Assembly: GCF_014068355.1 (NCBI RefSeq)
Contig: NZ_CP059674.1
Location: 1-64,000, forward strand
Source: Mycoplasma tullyi
Lineage (GTDB): Bacteria; Bacillota_I; Bacilli_A; Mycoplasmatales; Mycoplasmoidaceae
Length of the DNA stretch: 64,000 bases
Reading direction: 5' to 3'
Translations under genes and position numbers: made by a program
Shown: positions 11,406-24,000 of the stretch, in pieces
Position numbering within the stretch: position 1 is the stretch's first letter
Layout of the letters: the number at the start of each line of letters is the position of its first letter
The notes under the pieces: model-generated
What the model was told of the DNA's origin: nothing
What the model saw: only the letters and a program-made list of their open reading frames with translations
Database searches by the model: none

Positions 11406-12136
11406 TTATCGATTAATTAATAGTGAGAAACCACCCATAATCAATCCAGCTACGATTGGAGCAAAGATTGGAACTAAACCGTATCTGAAATCAGCAGATA
11501 CTATGTTTTGCATTTTTTTACCAAATGCTTTAGTTGTTAAAAAGTAAACAAGTCTAGGTCCGAAATCTCTAGCAGGGTTGATTGCATATCCAGTTACTGA
11601 ACCAATACTCATACCAATTGCCATAACAAAGAAAACAACTGTTAGTTTGTGATAGTCTCCAGCCATTACACCAGCTAATAAAATCATAGTTCCGATCATT
11701 TCGTATGAAATGTTTCTAAATCAAGATTTGCGGTGAGAAGGACCTGTACAAGAAGAAGCTTTTAATAGTTCAGCATCGTTTTCAACGATGTGTTTTCAGT
11801 TTAAGAAATTCAGGATTACTTGAGCTAGCATTGCACCCAGTATTTGCATAGCAATCATTCCAAATAATAAACCAAGATTAGCACCTCTTTGATTAATCAT
11901 GAAATAAACAGTAACTGCTGGGTTTAAATGAGCGTGACCTTTTAAAACTTGGATGCTGATAGCCACACCACAAAATACAGCAAACCCTCAACCAAAAGCA
12001 ATTAATAATCAATTAGCACCTACTTTTTTGGCAAACATATTCTTGAAATTGGCACTAGCACAAACACCATTACCAAGAATAATTAAAACCATGGTGCCAA
12101 TTAGTTCACCTAATAGAATGTTAAGTGTGTCGTTCA

Positions 12137-12137
<1 letters not shown>
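11406..12137 (-). CDS. glpF: Glycerol uptake facilitator
   Basis: A 243-residue aquaglyceroporin with six membrane segments and both half-helix motifs: HLNPAVT in the first half and NPARD in the second. The Asp after NPAR is typical of glycerol-conducting members. It admits glycerol by diffusion for GlpK to trap. The start ATG overlaps the glpK stop (TAATG), so translation is probably coupled. Last gene of glpO-glpK-glpF. In-frame TGA codons are Trp. Confidence 0.94.
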
Positions 12138-13663
<1,526 letters not shown>

Positions 13664-13700
13664 AATTTGTCTTTCAAATATTTATTAGTAGATTTAGTTA

Positions 13701-14855
13701 TTAGAAAACGTCAATTTTGTAATCAGGTTTGAAGTTTTCTCTTGGAGTTAACTTTAGGTCTAATAGGTTAGCAATCTCAGAAGCGATTGCAGGAGCTGAT
13801 GATAGAGCTGGAGATTGCATTCCAGCAGCTAAAATAAAGTTTGGATTATTCTTACTTTTTCTAATGACGAAGTCATTAGTTTCAACATCAATTGGTCGTG
13901 AACCAGCTAGCGTTTTAATTGTTCTTTCAATCTTTAATGAAGGGATAATATCTTTACCAATCTTTCCGATTAGATCTCATTTTTCTTGAGTTACTAAAGA
14001 AATATCTTCCTTAGAAACACCTTCTTGTGCAGTTGGTCCAACTAAATAATGTCCATCTAGAGTTGGAGCAATAATTACTCCTTTACCATGAATGGTAGGA
14101 ACCTTAAATAAAACAGATTTCGTTAAGTTTTTATCGTAGTTATCTAAGATACGATATTCCCCTCGACGAGTAGTTTGTTTGAAATCATCAAAACCAAATT
14201 TGTTTGCTAACTTATCTGCATAATGCCCTGCAGCATTAACAATTTTTTTTGCATAGATCTTATGTTCGTTATTGATGGTAATAACAAACTGATCGTTTTC
14301 ATATTCAATGTTAGTTACTTCAGAGTTAACTCTTAATCGTGTACCATTTTGTTTAGCTGCACCTAATAAAACCCTAGTTGCTTCTACTGGATGAATTGCT
14401 ACTGAAGAGGTACATAATAAACCACCTTTAACTTCTGGATTAACATTAGGTTCTTTGTTAAGAATTTCTTGAGTGGTTAAAACTTTCAAATCTTCTTTTC
14501 TTAATCCGTTTGTTAATCCCCTTTCATATAACATGTGAACATGTTTCATTTCTTCTTCATTAAATGCAAGAATTAATGAATCAATTTCAACTCTAGGGAA
14601 TTCTAAGTGTTTAAACCACTCTCTTCATTTCAAGTTACCTTGAAGGTTTAATTTAGCCTCTATTTTATGCGGTTCAGGATCAAAACCACCATGAATTAAA
14701 CCTGAATTACCTAATGATGTTTCATTGGCTACTTTCGGATTTTTTTCTAGAACAACAACATCTAAGTTGTATCCAGATAATTCGTATGCTATTGAAGCTC
14801 CAATTATTCCTGCTCCAATAATAGCCACATCAAAATGTGTCTTGTGTGTACTCAT
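13701..14855 (-). CDS. glpO: Glycerol-3-phosphate oxidase (GlpO), FAD-dependent
   Basis: A 384-residue flavoprotein of the DAO/GlpD family. The N-terminal FAD-binding VAIIGAGIIGAS starts near residue 10. At this length it matches the short type 2 oxidases of mycoplasmas, not the roughly 550-residue respiratory GlpD. In the M. pneumoniae homologue, O2 is the acceptor, producing dihydroxyacetone phosphate and H2O2. It is first in the glpO-glpK-glpF operon. TGA at about 14622 is Trp. Oxidase activity is inferred from family and length. The promoter is not obvious; the leader upstream of 14855 has only weak AT-rich -10 candidates. Confidence 0.9.
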
Positions 14856-15009
14856 ATTTTGTAATTTAATTGTTTTCTATATCTGTACACTTTTATTGTA
14901 ATTCTGATGGGTTTACAAATTTATTAAGCCTAAAAGCTGTGAAACGATTCTTGGTAACAGAATTTTTATATTTTTAATTTAACGTTTTTAAAAAACTTCA
15001 GTTTTGACT

Positions 15010-15051
15010 AAATTAAAAAATAAATCACCTTCTTAAGAATAAGAAGGTGAT
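15010..15051 (-). terminator. Terminator of the DUF31 lipoprotein gene
   Basis: Perfect 12-bp stem, ATCACCTTCTTA (15024-15035) with TAAGAAGGTGAT (15040-15051), loop of 4. Read on the minus strand it is followed by TTATTTTTTAATT (15010-15023). It lies 41 nt past the stop of the minus-strand gene at 15093. Confidence 0.85.
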
Positions 15052-15092
15052 TAGAAATATATTTAAATAAGTTTTATTTATCTTAAATAAGA

Positions 15093-17285
15093 TTAGTAAC
15101 CATTAGGGAATATTGCAGTTACTTTAGAACTACTTTGAGTAGTTCCTCCATTTGACGCAGGTCAAGTAAATCCGTTAGGATAAAACAGACTTAAGTTACT
15201 TCTATATGATCTAGTTTGGTGAGGGAAACCTTTTTTATCGATTAGGTTGTAAGCGTAGTTAACGATATTTGGATCATTTTTAGCTCTGATATTAGCGGCC
15301 TGTACAAATGGTGCAAAAGTTCCAGTTTTTGAAACGTCACCAAAATCTGCTCTAGAATCAATTCCATCGTAGATACCAACAATTTGACCAAAATCGTTGT
15401 ACACTACTGAACCCGATGCCCCATGATATAGTGATGAGAATTTAGTCGAATAGTTGAATCCGTAGCGATCAATAAACGGTCTGTTTCAAAGTTGAGTATA
15501 GATACTAATGTTATTAGCATCAAATCAAGTTCTTGATGTTGCCGATTCTGTAGATGAACTATAACTTGGTACGCTAAATAGATCTTTATTAGGTAATCAA
15601 GCTTGTCGAGGTACACGGAACCGACCGTTAGCATCCTGATCTAACATTTCTGTGTATCTTTCAGATGGATTATTTTGCATTCATACAGTTTGTAATGAAT
15701 TGTTTCTTGGATAACCAGCTATATAGATATCTTTAGCGTTATCAATACCATATTTGTAAGAAGGTTTACAAGAAGCTAATCCTTGATTTTTAGAAATGTA
15801 ATCTAAAGTAGGGAAGAAATTACCTGTTTCTGGATTGTAGTTAGGGAGATGAGCTGTAGTTTTAATTCTATTTACGTAAGAATCAACAGCTTTAGTTGAA
15901 TCAGTTATTCAACCTTTAAGTGTGTCATCCGCCTTGGATAGATCAACGTCTAATTCCAAGATTCCAAAGTCAGTGTAGAAAGAAATCTTACCATCGTATT
16001 GTGTAAATTTTTCTCATCTAGCTATTTCTTCACTATCATTAGTAGCTCTAGCTTCTTGAAGTTTTCGAGTTTTGAATTCTTCTCATTTTTCATCAATTTG
16101 AGATTTGTATTGATTTAAAGCGTGGTCATCTAAATAGTCAACAGCTGCAAAGATGATTTTAGGGTTAGTAAATGCGTCAGTATCTTTGTCTTCTTCAAAA
16201 AAATTACGATCATTTTTTTGCTGATTATGCAAGTAATAAACCATGTTTACATCAGCAGAGTCTTTTTGATTATTAGGTTGAGGATCGAAAGTAGGAGTAT
16301 TCTTAGATTTACCTATACCAAATCCACTCGGTTTATTACCTGTAGGATCTGAATATGATAACATATCATCTATTTCTTTAGTATTGGTATTACCATACAT
16401 ACCAATAACATGGAGGTTAGTTGCTATAAATAATTTTAATTGGTTACTATTAGCTGAGTTTCTAGCATAATCGAGAACTCATCCTGTACCTTGACCAACT
16501 ACTGGAGTAGTTGTTCCATTATTTTCTGTAAAAACTCCTGGTCTGATAGAGAAAGTACGGTCGTATATTTCTTTATAGATAACTTTTTTATCAACAGTTG
16601 TATATCTGTCTTTTACGTAATCAGGGTATTTGTTTTGTTTTTGAATAAATTCTTTAGTGACACCTGCTCCAGGGAACGGAAATCCATTTGGGAATCCAGG
16701 AAAATTAGCAGGAATAGGTGGTGGCACACCATCTTCGCGAAGTGAGTTTTGATTACTAGGTGTAGTTTCACCTGCTGTACCAGTAGTTTCTCCCTTATCC
16801 ATCATTGTATCTGGTGGACAATCATTTGGATCATGTTCAGGTACAGTTGCAGAAGTATTATTAGTAGTTGTGCTTGAACTATCACTCTTCATAAACCCAT
16901 CGATTCTAAAATCGAAATCTTTAGCATCGCCAGGCTTGTTTTCAACAGATACATCTAGCTTAAAAGATAAAGTACCTGACTGGTTATCAGCTACAAAATT
17001 CTTCGCAACAAAATTAATATTATCTAGTTCTTTTTGATCTAAATTCTGATTAACTTGGAAGTTGAAAAAATTAAAATAGTTCTTCTCAGTTATTACGCTT
17101 GGAAGAATTTTTGTTTTATCTTGATCTTTATTAAATACGACTGAAATGTCGTTCTTATTTAAAGTGCTAAATATCTCTTCTGCACTTTTATTTACTGGAG
17201 TTTGCATCTTCTGACATGAAGCAGCAATAAAACTCACAGAACTTAATCCACATAACAAATTAAATCAGGCACTTTTCTTAATCAT
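15093..17285 (-). CDS. DUF31-family serine-protease-like surface lipoprotein
   Basis: A 730-residue predicted lipoprotein: signal segment ending AASC (Cys24), an N-terminal domain to about residue 130, a low-complexity Ser/Thr/Pro/Gly-rich stretch (about 135-210, with repeated PGFPNG-like pieces), then a trypsin-like fold. GTGW (267-270) precedes NLHVIG (His292), and HGASGSVV gives a candidate nucleophile near Ser624; an Asp in TDFGILELD could complete the triad. This matches DUF31 (PF01732) mycoplasma peptidases, which include immunoglobulin-cleaving MIP. No MIB-like binding partner is next to it, so the substrate is open. An AGAGG Shine-Dalgarno lies at 17295-17299. Several TGA codons are Trp. 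Confidence 0.86.
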
Positions 17286-17315
17286 TTATAGTAACCTCTG
17301 ATTTATTAATAATTA

Positions 17316-17321
17316 ATTATA
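17316..17321 (-). promoter_or_regulatory. -10 box of the DUF31 lipoprotein gene
   Basis: TATAAT on the minus strand (plus-strand ATTATA at 17316-17321), about 30 nt before the ATG. No clear -35. Confidence 0.5.
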
Positions 17322-17445
17322 AAACATCTAACTGAAAATAGGTAAATAAATATGGATCTTTTAAGACGTTAACACCCTTCTGCAGAGATTTAATAAAGTA
17401 AATTGTAAGATTTAACAGTCAATTTGAATCACACTTTTTTACACT

Positions 17446-17499
17446 AACAAAACAAAAAAACAAAGTTAAGATCCAGCTCTCTTTTCGCCAAACCTTAAC
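17446..17499 (-). terminator. Terminator of the ferritin gene
   Basis: On the minus strand GTTAAG (17499-17494) pairs with CTTAAC (17470-17465); the stem extends inward by several G-U and G-C pairs. A run TTTGTTTTTTTG follows (17464 down to 17452). It lies about 30 nt after the ferritin stop. Confidence 0.6.
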
Positions 17500-17527
17500 T
17501 CCCTGATTCTTATCTTCTTAACTAATT

Positions 17528-18040
17528 TTATTTTTTAGCTTTTGATATATTAGCTAAATGTTCTTCTTTGATCTGTTTAATCTTTTCATCAATAATTAAT
17601 AGATCTTCTGACATCTTAAATGTGTTGATTAGATCAGCACATTTCTTTTTTTGATACAGTTGATTTTCAATAAAAAAACCAACAAAATTATACGTACCAA
17701 AATCTTTGTTAATTAAAGCTACTTCAGCAATCTCATCAAAAGCTGTTGCTGTAGCTTTTTGCTGCTCAGATACTGCTTCTAAAATTCCTAATGGTTCAGT
17801 TGAATCAACTGGTTTAGGAGCTGCTAACTCATTAGTTCTAATTCATTGCTCATTGATTCTTAAGTATCACTCAATCTTTTGAGCATGTTCTAATTTCTCT
17901 TTAGCTCAATCATATAATAGCGCGCTAAAATGATCCATACCGTATTCGTCAATTCTTGCCGAATACTCAAACATCATTGTAGCCGTAGCCATTTCGCTAT
18001 TATATTGGTTATTTAATAACTTTCGAACATTACTATTCAT
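17528..18040 (-). CDS. Ferritin-like protein (non-haem ferritin family)
   Basis: A 170-residue helical protein, readable only with TGA as Trp. By eye it aligns along its length with E. coli FtnA: start of helix A around NNQYNSEM, WAKEKLEH in helix B, and the well-matched stretch NKDFGTYNF before helix D, with the late IIDEKI. Ferritins oxidise Fe(II) and store iron in a 24-mer. Of the FtnA ferroxidase ligands, Glu17 (here Glu16), His53 (His52) and Gln127 are kept, but Glu50, Glu94 and Glu130 appear as Lys49, Gln94 and Gln130. It may store or bind iron poorly, work in a mixed shell, or do something else. Divergent from the GMP-synthase-like gene. Confidence 0.8.
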
Positions 18041-18130
18041 TTGTTTATCCTAGATAACAACAATCATATTGATATATTATAAATTAACATTTATAAATCA
18101 TCAAGATGGATAAAAATAATCATATAAAAT

Positions 18131-18136
18131 TATAAT
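18131..18136 (+). promoter_or_regulatory. -10 box of the GMP-synthase-like gene
   Basis: TATAAT at 18131-18136, 15 nt before the ATG at 18152. On the other strand ATTATA at 18077-18082 gives a matching -10 for the divergent ferritin gene. Confidence 0.55.
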
Positions 18137-18151
18137 GATTAGCTTTATTAA

Positions 18152-18979
18152 ATGCAAACAAGAAAACTTCAAGATTTTTTAATTAGTACTGTTACTTTAT
18201 TAAGAGAAACGATTAAGAATAAAAAAGTCATCATCCCATTGAATGGGGGTGTGTTTTCTTTTGTATTAGCTAAGATTACTAAGATTGCTTTAAATAAGAA
18301 TCTGATCTGTATTTATATCGATAATGGGATGATGCGTCATAATGAGGTGGCTAAAAAGATCAATTTTTTCAGAGAAAAACTTGATCTTGAAGTCTGACAC
18401 ATTGATGCTAAGGAGTTGTTCTTAAACAACTTAAAGAATCAGATCAGTTACGCAGATAAGAAGAAAGCAATTGATGATACTTTTTTAGAAGTAGTGATGC
18501 AAACAATCGTAGATATTGGTGAAAAGATCGATTTTGCACTACTAGGAACTTGTTTTGATGATCTTAATCAGGGATTGAATATCTCAATGGCGTTAGCCAA
18601 TGATGTTTATATTTTTGAGCCATTAAAACACCTAACGCTTGAGCAAGTTACTCAACTAGGAGAGTTGTTAAGTATTGATTCTGATTTTTTATACCAAAGA
18701 ACTTTACCTTTATCAGGGTTTGGTTTAATGGTTGAAGACGAAGTGACTGAAGAAAAGATCGGGATTCTTAAAAAGGTTTATTATCTGATTGATAAGGCAC
18801 TAAATCCCAATTCTCAAAAAAAGTTTGAGATGTCAATCAGACAAGATTACAAGGATAAGAGCGCACTTAATCTTTATATCGAATTCAATCAACCTGTATC
18901 AGATGTACAGATTAAAAAAATAAAAGACCAAATCAGTGGTCTTTTATCTAATATTAAAAATATCTTTATTAAGGTTTAG
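18152..18979 (+). CDS. Degenerate GMP synthase ATP-pyrophosphatase-like protein
   Basis: A 275-residue protein related to the PP-loop half of GMP synthase (GuaA), with no glutaminase domain. Likenesses by eye: ICIYIDNGMMRHNE to the GuaA VDHGLLR-NE region; FLNNLKNQI; LLGTCFDD to AQGTLYPD; EPLKHL; and RTLPLSGFGL to RHPFPGPGL. The PP-loop SGGVDSS reads NGGVFSF (residues 31-37), losing the Ser and Asp needed for ATP. The C-terminal dimerisation part is short. The reading frame is intact (one TGA, at 18395, is Trp), so it is not a simple pseudogene. It may be a repurposed binding protein. Its stop overlaps that of ribonuclease J on the other strand. Confidence 0.72.
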
Positions 18980-20676
18980 ATTTCTCTAATGTGTGAAACC
19001 ACTAATGGATTGCGGTGTTTGTTTCTTCAGATGTAGAAACGGCAACTATCGTGGATAATTTTCTTTAGTTCATGCTCTGAATATTTTTGGTTTTTAGCCA
19101 AATATTCATTAGCATGAGTTTTGATTTCATAAGCAATCTTGGTCATTAAACCATGACTTTCTTTTAGATAGAAACAACCACTAGATTTTAATTTAGGTAA
19201 AGTTTTGATCTGTTTGGTTGCTTTATCAATTACGATCGTAATTGCAAAGATTCCCTCTTCAGATAACACCTGTCTGGTGTTCATAATTCTTTTAACGTTA
19301 GGTGAAACAGATTTACCTTCGATGAATAGAGGTTCAGCGTCGATCGTTTCGTTTGTATAATACAGTTCACGATCGATTAGATAAACGATCTGACCGTTTT
19401 TATGTAGCGCAACGTTTTCTGGATCAAAACCACATTTTGACGCAATTCTTTTTAACGATGCAAACATCTTATATTCCCCGTGGATTGGGAATAAATATTT
19501 AGGTCTAAGCAAGCTTAACATTAGTTGAATCTCTTGCATCGTTGCGTGACCTGAAGCATGCAATTTTAATGTCGGAGAGTTTTCATAAATTGAAATTCCC
19601 TCTTCTTTAGATAACTCGTTAAGTAGACGTTCAACCGCTGCATAGTTACCCGGAATCGGGTTAGACGACATGATAATTGAATCTGTCTTTTTAAGTTGGA
19701 TTCAAGGGTGTCGTCCACTTGCTAACATATTAAGTGCAGCCAACTCTTCTCCTTGAGAACCCGTACAAAAGATCATGATCTCGTTATCAGGATGCTGTTC
19801 TACATATCTAGATTCAACAATATCTTCATCCCTAAGATTGATATAACCAACATCTCGAGAGATCGATACGTTGTTATCCATTGATTTACCCAATAAACAG
19901 ATCTTACGACCGTGTTGGATAGCAATCTCAATTACTTCACTAATTCTCGTAACGTTTGAAGCAAACGTTGATAGAATTACTCGACCATGAGCGTGCTTGA
20001 TAATATTTTTAATATTATCGTAGATTTCTTTTTCAGAACTTGAAAACCCTGGAACTTCAGCATTCGTAGTTTCAGTCATAAACACATCAATACCACGTCT
20101 AGAGATTTCAACGACTTTGTGAATATCTAATTCTTCATTACCAGCATTAAAGTCAAAACGGTAGTCACCACTTTCAACAACATTACCATTTGGTGTTTGA
20201 ATACAAACACCAAATGCATCTGGAATCGAGTGACACACTCGATAAAAGTCAATTTTAAAGTGTTTAGTACTAAATTGAGATTGATCGTTGTATGAAACGA
20301 TCTTATAATCGTTTAGATTATGGTGTTCATGTAATTTTTTCTCAATTAATTTAGTTGCCATCAATGGCGCATAAATTACAGGAACACTAACTTCCTTTAA
20401 TAAATAAGGAATACCCCCGATGTGGTCTTCGTGACCGTGGGTGATAACTAATGCTTTAATTTTGTGCGCATTAGCTTTTGCATAAGCAAAATTGGGAACA
20501 ATCCCATCGATTCCTAATAACTCAACTGAAGAGAACTTGATACCACAGTCTACGATGACTAATTCGTCATCGTATTCGATACCATACATGTTTTTTCCTA
20601 CTTCTTCAAGTCCACCAAAAGCAAAGATTTTGGTGGGTTTTTTATTAGGATTAATATCTTTAAAATCCTTAATCAT
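18976..20676 (-). CDS. rnj: Ribonuclease J (metallo-beta-lactamase RNase)
   Basis: A 566-residue beta-CASP metallo-beta-lactamase RNase, with 5'-3' exo- and endonuclease activity in mRNA decay and rRNA maturation. The metal-binding THGHEDHIGG is at residues 79-88, with further ligand motifs CHSIPDA, SGDYRFD and, late, LHASGHA. In-frame TGA at about 19699 and 19027 are Trp; reading through the second adds the normal C-terminus ending SHIREI. The 3' end overlaps the convergent gene by 4 nt. A candidate minus-strand TATAAT is at 20751-20756. Confidence 0.94.
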
Positions 20677-20767
20677 TCTTAATATTCTTGTATGTTAATG
20701 TTTAGTATTTTAATACTAATGTTTATCTATTGAAAAATAGAATTATCATAATTATATATGATTATTT

Positions 20768-20888
20768 AAGTTTTTAATTTCGAGTTGGTTTGATGGGTTA
20801 AATACAAATTAAAAACTTAATGAAATGAAGTTGGCTTAGTGTTTGAGTGAGTTCTAAGTTTATTATTTAACAAATCAACGAACCAACT
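20768..20888. repeat. Nested inverted repeats in the rnj / permease intergenic region
   Basis: The 389-bp gap 20677-21065 has no credible gene. It holds a perfect 13-bp inverted repeat, AAGTTTTTAATTT (20768-20780) with AAATTAAAAACTT (20806-20818), and a second pair AGTTGGTT (20783-20790) with AACCAACT (20881-20888). The two cannot both form fully, so alternative RNA folds are possible. Neither has a T-tract. Function unknown; could be a small RNA or a leader. Confidence 0.4.
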
Positions 20889-21030
20889 AAATAATAAGAA
20901 AGAAGATTTTAAAAACTGACTTGATATAAATATATCAACCCTCAAAAATTTACCCCTAAATCGTTCAAAAACTTCACTAAAACCAGACCTTCCAAGAATA
21001 TGCCCATTCCCAAAAATAACGATTTGGTAT

Positions 21031-21036
21031 TATAAT
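21031..21036 (+). promoter_or_regulatory. -10 box of the FtsX-type permease operon
   Basis: TATAAT at 21031-21036, 29 nt before the GTG start at 21066. No clear -35. Confidence 0.5.
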
Positions 21037-21065
21037 AAGTACTATCTTTAGTTATTTAAATATAA

Positions 21066-24000
21066 GTGTTTAATTTAATTAAGAGTGTTATCCGATCTTT
21101 TAAAAAAGCTAAAGTTGCATTAATTAGTTTAACCTTTTTAATCTTTTTATCTTCTTTAACTTATTCATTATTAGATAACACGAATAAGAACCTAGAAAGC
21201 TCGTATGCTTATGTTAATCAAAAAGGTAATGCGGCTGATTTAGTCATTAATGAAAAATATGACTTTGGGACACTTCAATTTGATTCACAACCATCAATTG
21301 TTAATCCCAATGTAGATTTATCTAATACTAATAAGGTTCATATCTTCTTATCACCCGAGTCAATTACCCCGTATTTAAATACGATTATTGATCACGATAG
21401 TGCTAATATTTATACAAACTTAATTAGTTTTGATCTTAATTTAAATAGCAATCTATCTAATCAACAAAAAATCAATCTCGTTCAAAACGAGATTGTTAAT
21501 GCTTCTAATCGATTAAGAAACCAATTACAATCTGATCCTAATGCTAAGATTGATAAGATCTTAAATGAAGAGAATATTGAGTTCGAACGATATGAATCAC
21601 TGGATGTTAGTGAAGGTGATTTACAAAAGAAGATCGTTCGAACTAATAGCGATTATAAAGTCGATAAACTAGTTTTATATGATGGTCAGATGATTAGTAA
21701 TGCTGGTCATAATTATCAACAGATTGTTGATCAATTTGTTAAATTAAAAGCTGATTATAATCAGCTTAGACCCGAACAAATCCCTGGCTTTATTAAGGAT
21801 AATCAAGATTTAAAATCAATCTTAACTATAGTTTTAACTGGGATTAATGAAAAGACGAACAATGCTAATTTAGCTAAATTTGTTGATGCTGCTAAAAAGG
21901 TTGTTAACAACCAACCTTTAGATAGCAACGATCAACAAAGAATCCGAGAGTTTATTAATACTGAAACTAACCCAATTAATAATAATTGAAGTATTAATTT
22001 CCAATGGAAATATCAGATCGTTCCTTTAAGTATTAGATTAATTAATCCAAGTAGTTACTTTGTCATTGTTTCAGCGAGTAACTGAAAACAAGATCAAGAA
22101 CTAGATGGAAAAATGATCTTTAATGATCAAGAAGTAATTGATCAATTAATGTCACTTAATGGTGATGCTTTCATGGAAAGATTTAATATGATTGATGATC
22201 GATTCAAGATTCATATCGATCAGACATCATATTTAATTCTTGGGACTGGAGTTAGCCCTGAATTTGTTTATCCAATTTATAGTTTTACGAACTTTATTCC
22301 CAACCCAACCAGTCAAAGAATTTATTACGTTAATGATTATGGGTATTCACGATTACGTGAAGCGTTTAGTACAAACCCGATTGAAACTAATATTGTTGGT
22401 CGATTTAAAAATCGTGAACTAACCCAAGCGCAACGTCAAGCAGCGCTTGATAAGATTAATGATTGAGCTTCAATCAACATGGCGTGGCCGCCTAACTTTA
22501 AATCGGCTTATTTTTCAAATGATTTAAGCAACATTTTAAATTTAACAGCGGCACGAACTACGTTTATTCCTTCTTTATTAAATACGATTAAAAACACGTC
22601 ATTAATGCTGATGGCAATCATTATCTTATTGGCATTAATGGTGGGGATATTAATAGTTAAAAACTACATTGATAAGAACCGCCAAACCCTAGGTATCTTA
22701 TTAGCCAACGGTTTTAACAAAACTAAGATTAATTTATCAATGGCAATCTTTAGTTTTATTCCCTCACTAATCGGAGGAATGGCTGGATATATCTTGGGAT
22801 ATATCTTACAAAAGGTAGCCATCAATGCGTTTAGTAGTTTCTGGTTTATTCCAGTTGAACTAAGACAGTTTAGTGCAACTGCTTTAATTACATCTTTCTT
22901 TTTACCTGTAGTTATCTTTGGGTTTACTAGCTTTTTAGTATCAGTTTATCTGATGCGAAAAAACGTTGTTGATTCATTAAAAAATGATAGTGAATACAAA
23001 GTAAGTAAGATTTCGGTTTTTGTTAAAAAACCAATATCGATTCTATCGATCATGAGTCGATTCAGAATCTCGATTGCTTTTAACTCAATGTGGAAGTTGT
23101 TCTTATTGTGTTTATTATCATCTGCCACAATGATTGTGTTGATCTTTTCTTTATCAACACTTAGTGTTTATGATAAAGCTAAAAATGATACTTTTACAGC
23201 TAACAACTATAAATACTATGTTGATTTGGCGACACCAACTCAACAATCAGGTTTAATTAAATTCCAAGAATTTAAAGATTTAGGTAAAACTGATCCAGTT
23301 TTACCAGGTTGAGAAGATCATAAGAATTATTTCTTGGCTAACTCTAGAACTGATCCAAACCAAGCAGGTTGAGACAACCTACATATCGTTGGTTTAAGCG
23401 ATATTATTGACCAAAGTTCAAAGATTACGTATCTTAAGAACTATGTTCAATCTAAGATTGGTTTGGACTATTTAATCGGTCTAGGGGTGTTGAGTGCTAA
23501 TCCTTGAAGTTTATCAAGTTCGTTGATGCCTTCTAACCAAGCAGCTGCTTCTGAAAAATCTTATGAGATTTTTCTACAAGCAATAGCTAACAATGTTTAT
23601 CCTAAATTAAAAACACCAGCTGATAACGATCCAAGTTATTACATTAAGATCGTGTTTGATCCTCAACTAAACCGTAATGTGTATGAAATTAATCAAGATC
23701 AAGCATTACGTGGTGGGGTTTTAAAACCTGAATTTATTCATTTCTTGGTTCAACAATTTGAGAATATCTCAAACAACACTTACGGTTTAGTTGACTATAA
23801 GATCACGTATAACGTGATTGGTTTAGGTGCTAAAACAATTGGTAATATCAAAGACAAAGAATCACCTAAGTTCGCTTATACAAGAATCGATGTTACAACT
23901 GATAACGATCAAAAATTCCAAATTAGAGGAATTAAGGATTGAGTTAAAACAACTAATCTAAATGACATCGATCGCGATGCTTATTTAGGACCGATTTTAA

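Noticed and set aside
16491-16745. Plus-strand 84-codon frame inside the DUF31 lipoprotein gene.
   Set aside because: A shadow of the minus-strand gene; no ribosome site or family likeness.
18066-18074. ATATTGATA also occurs upstream of 26987 and 38825, like a shared promoter motif.
   Set aside because: A nine-base A/T-rich word with one G is expected several times by chance in 64 kb of such DNA, and the distance to the -10 differs in each case.
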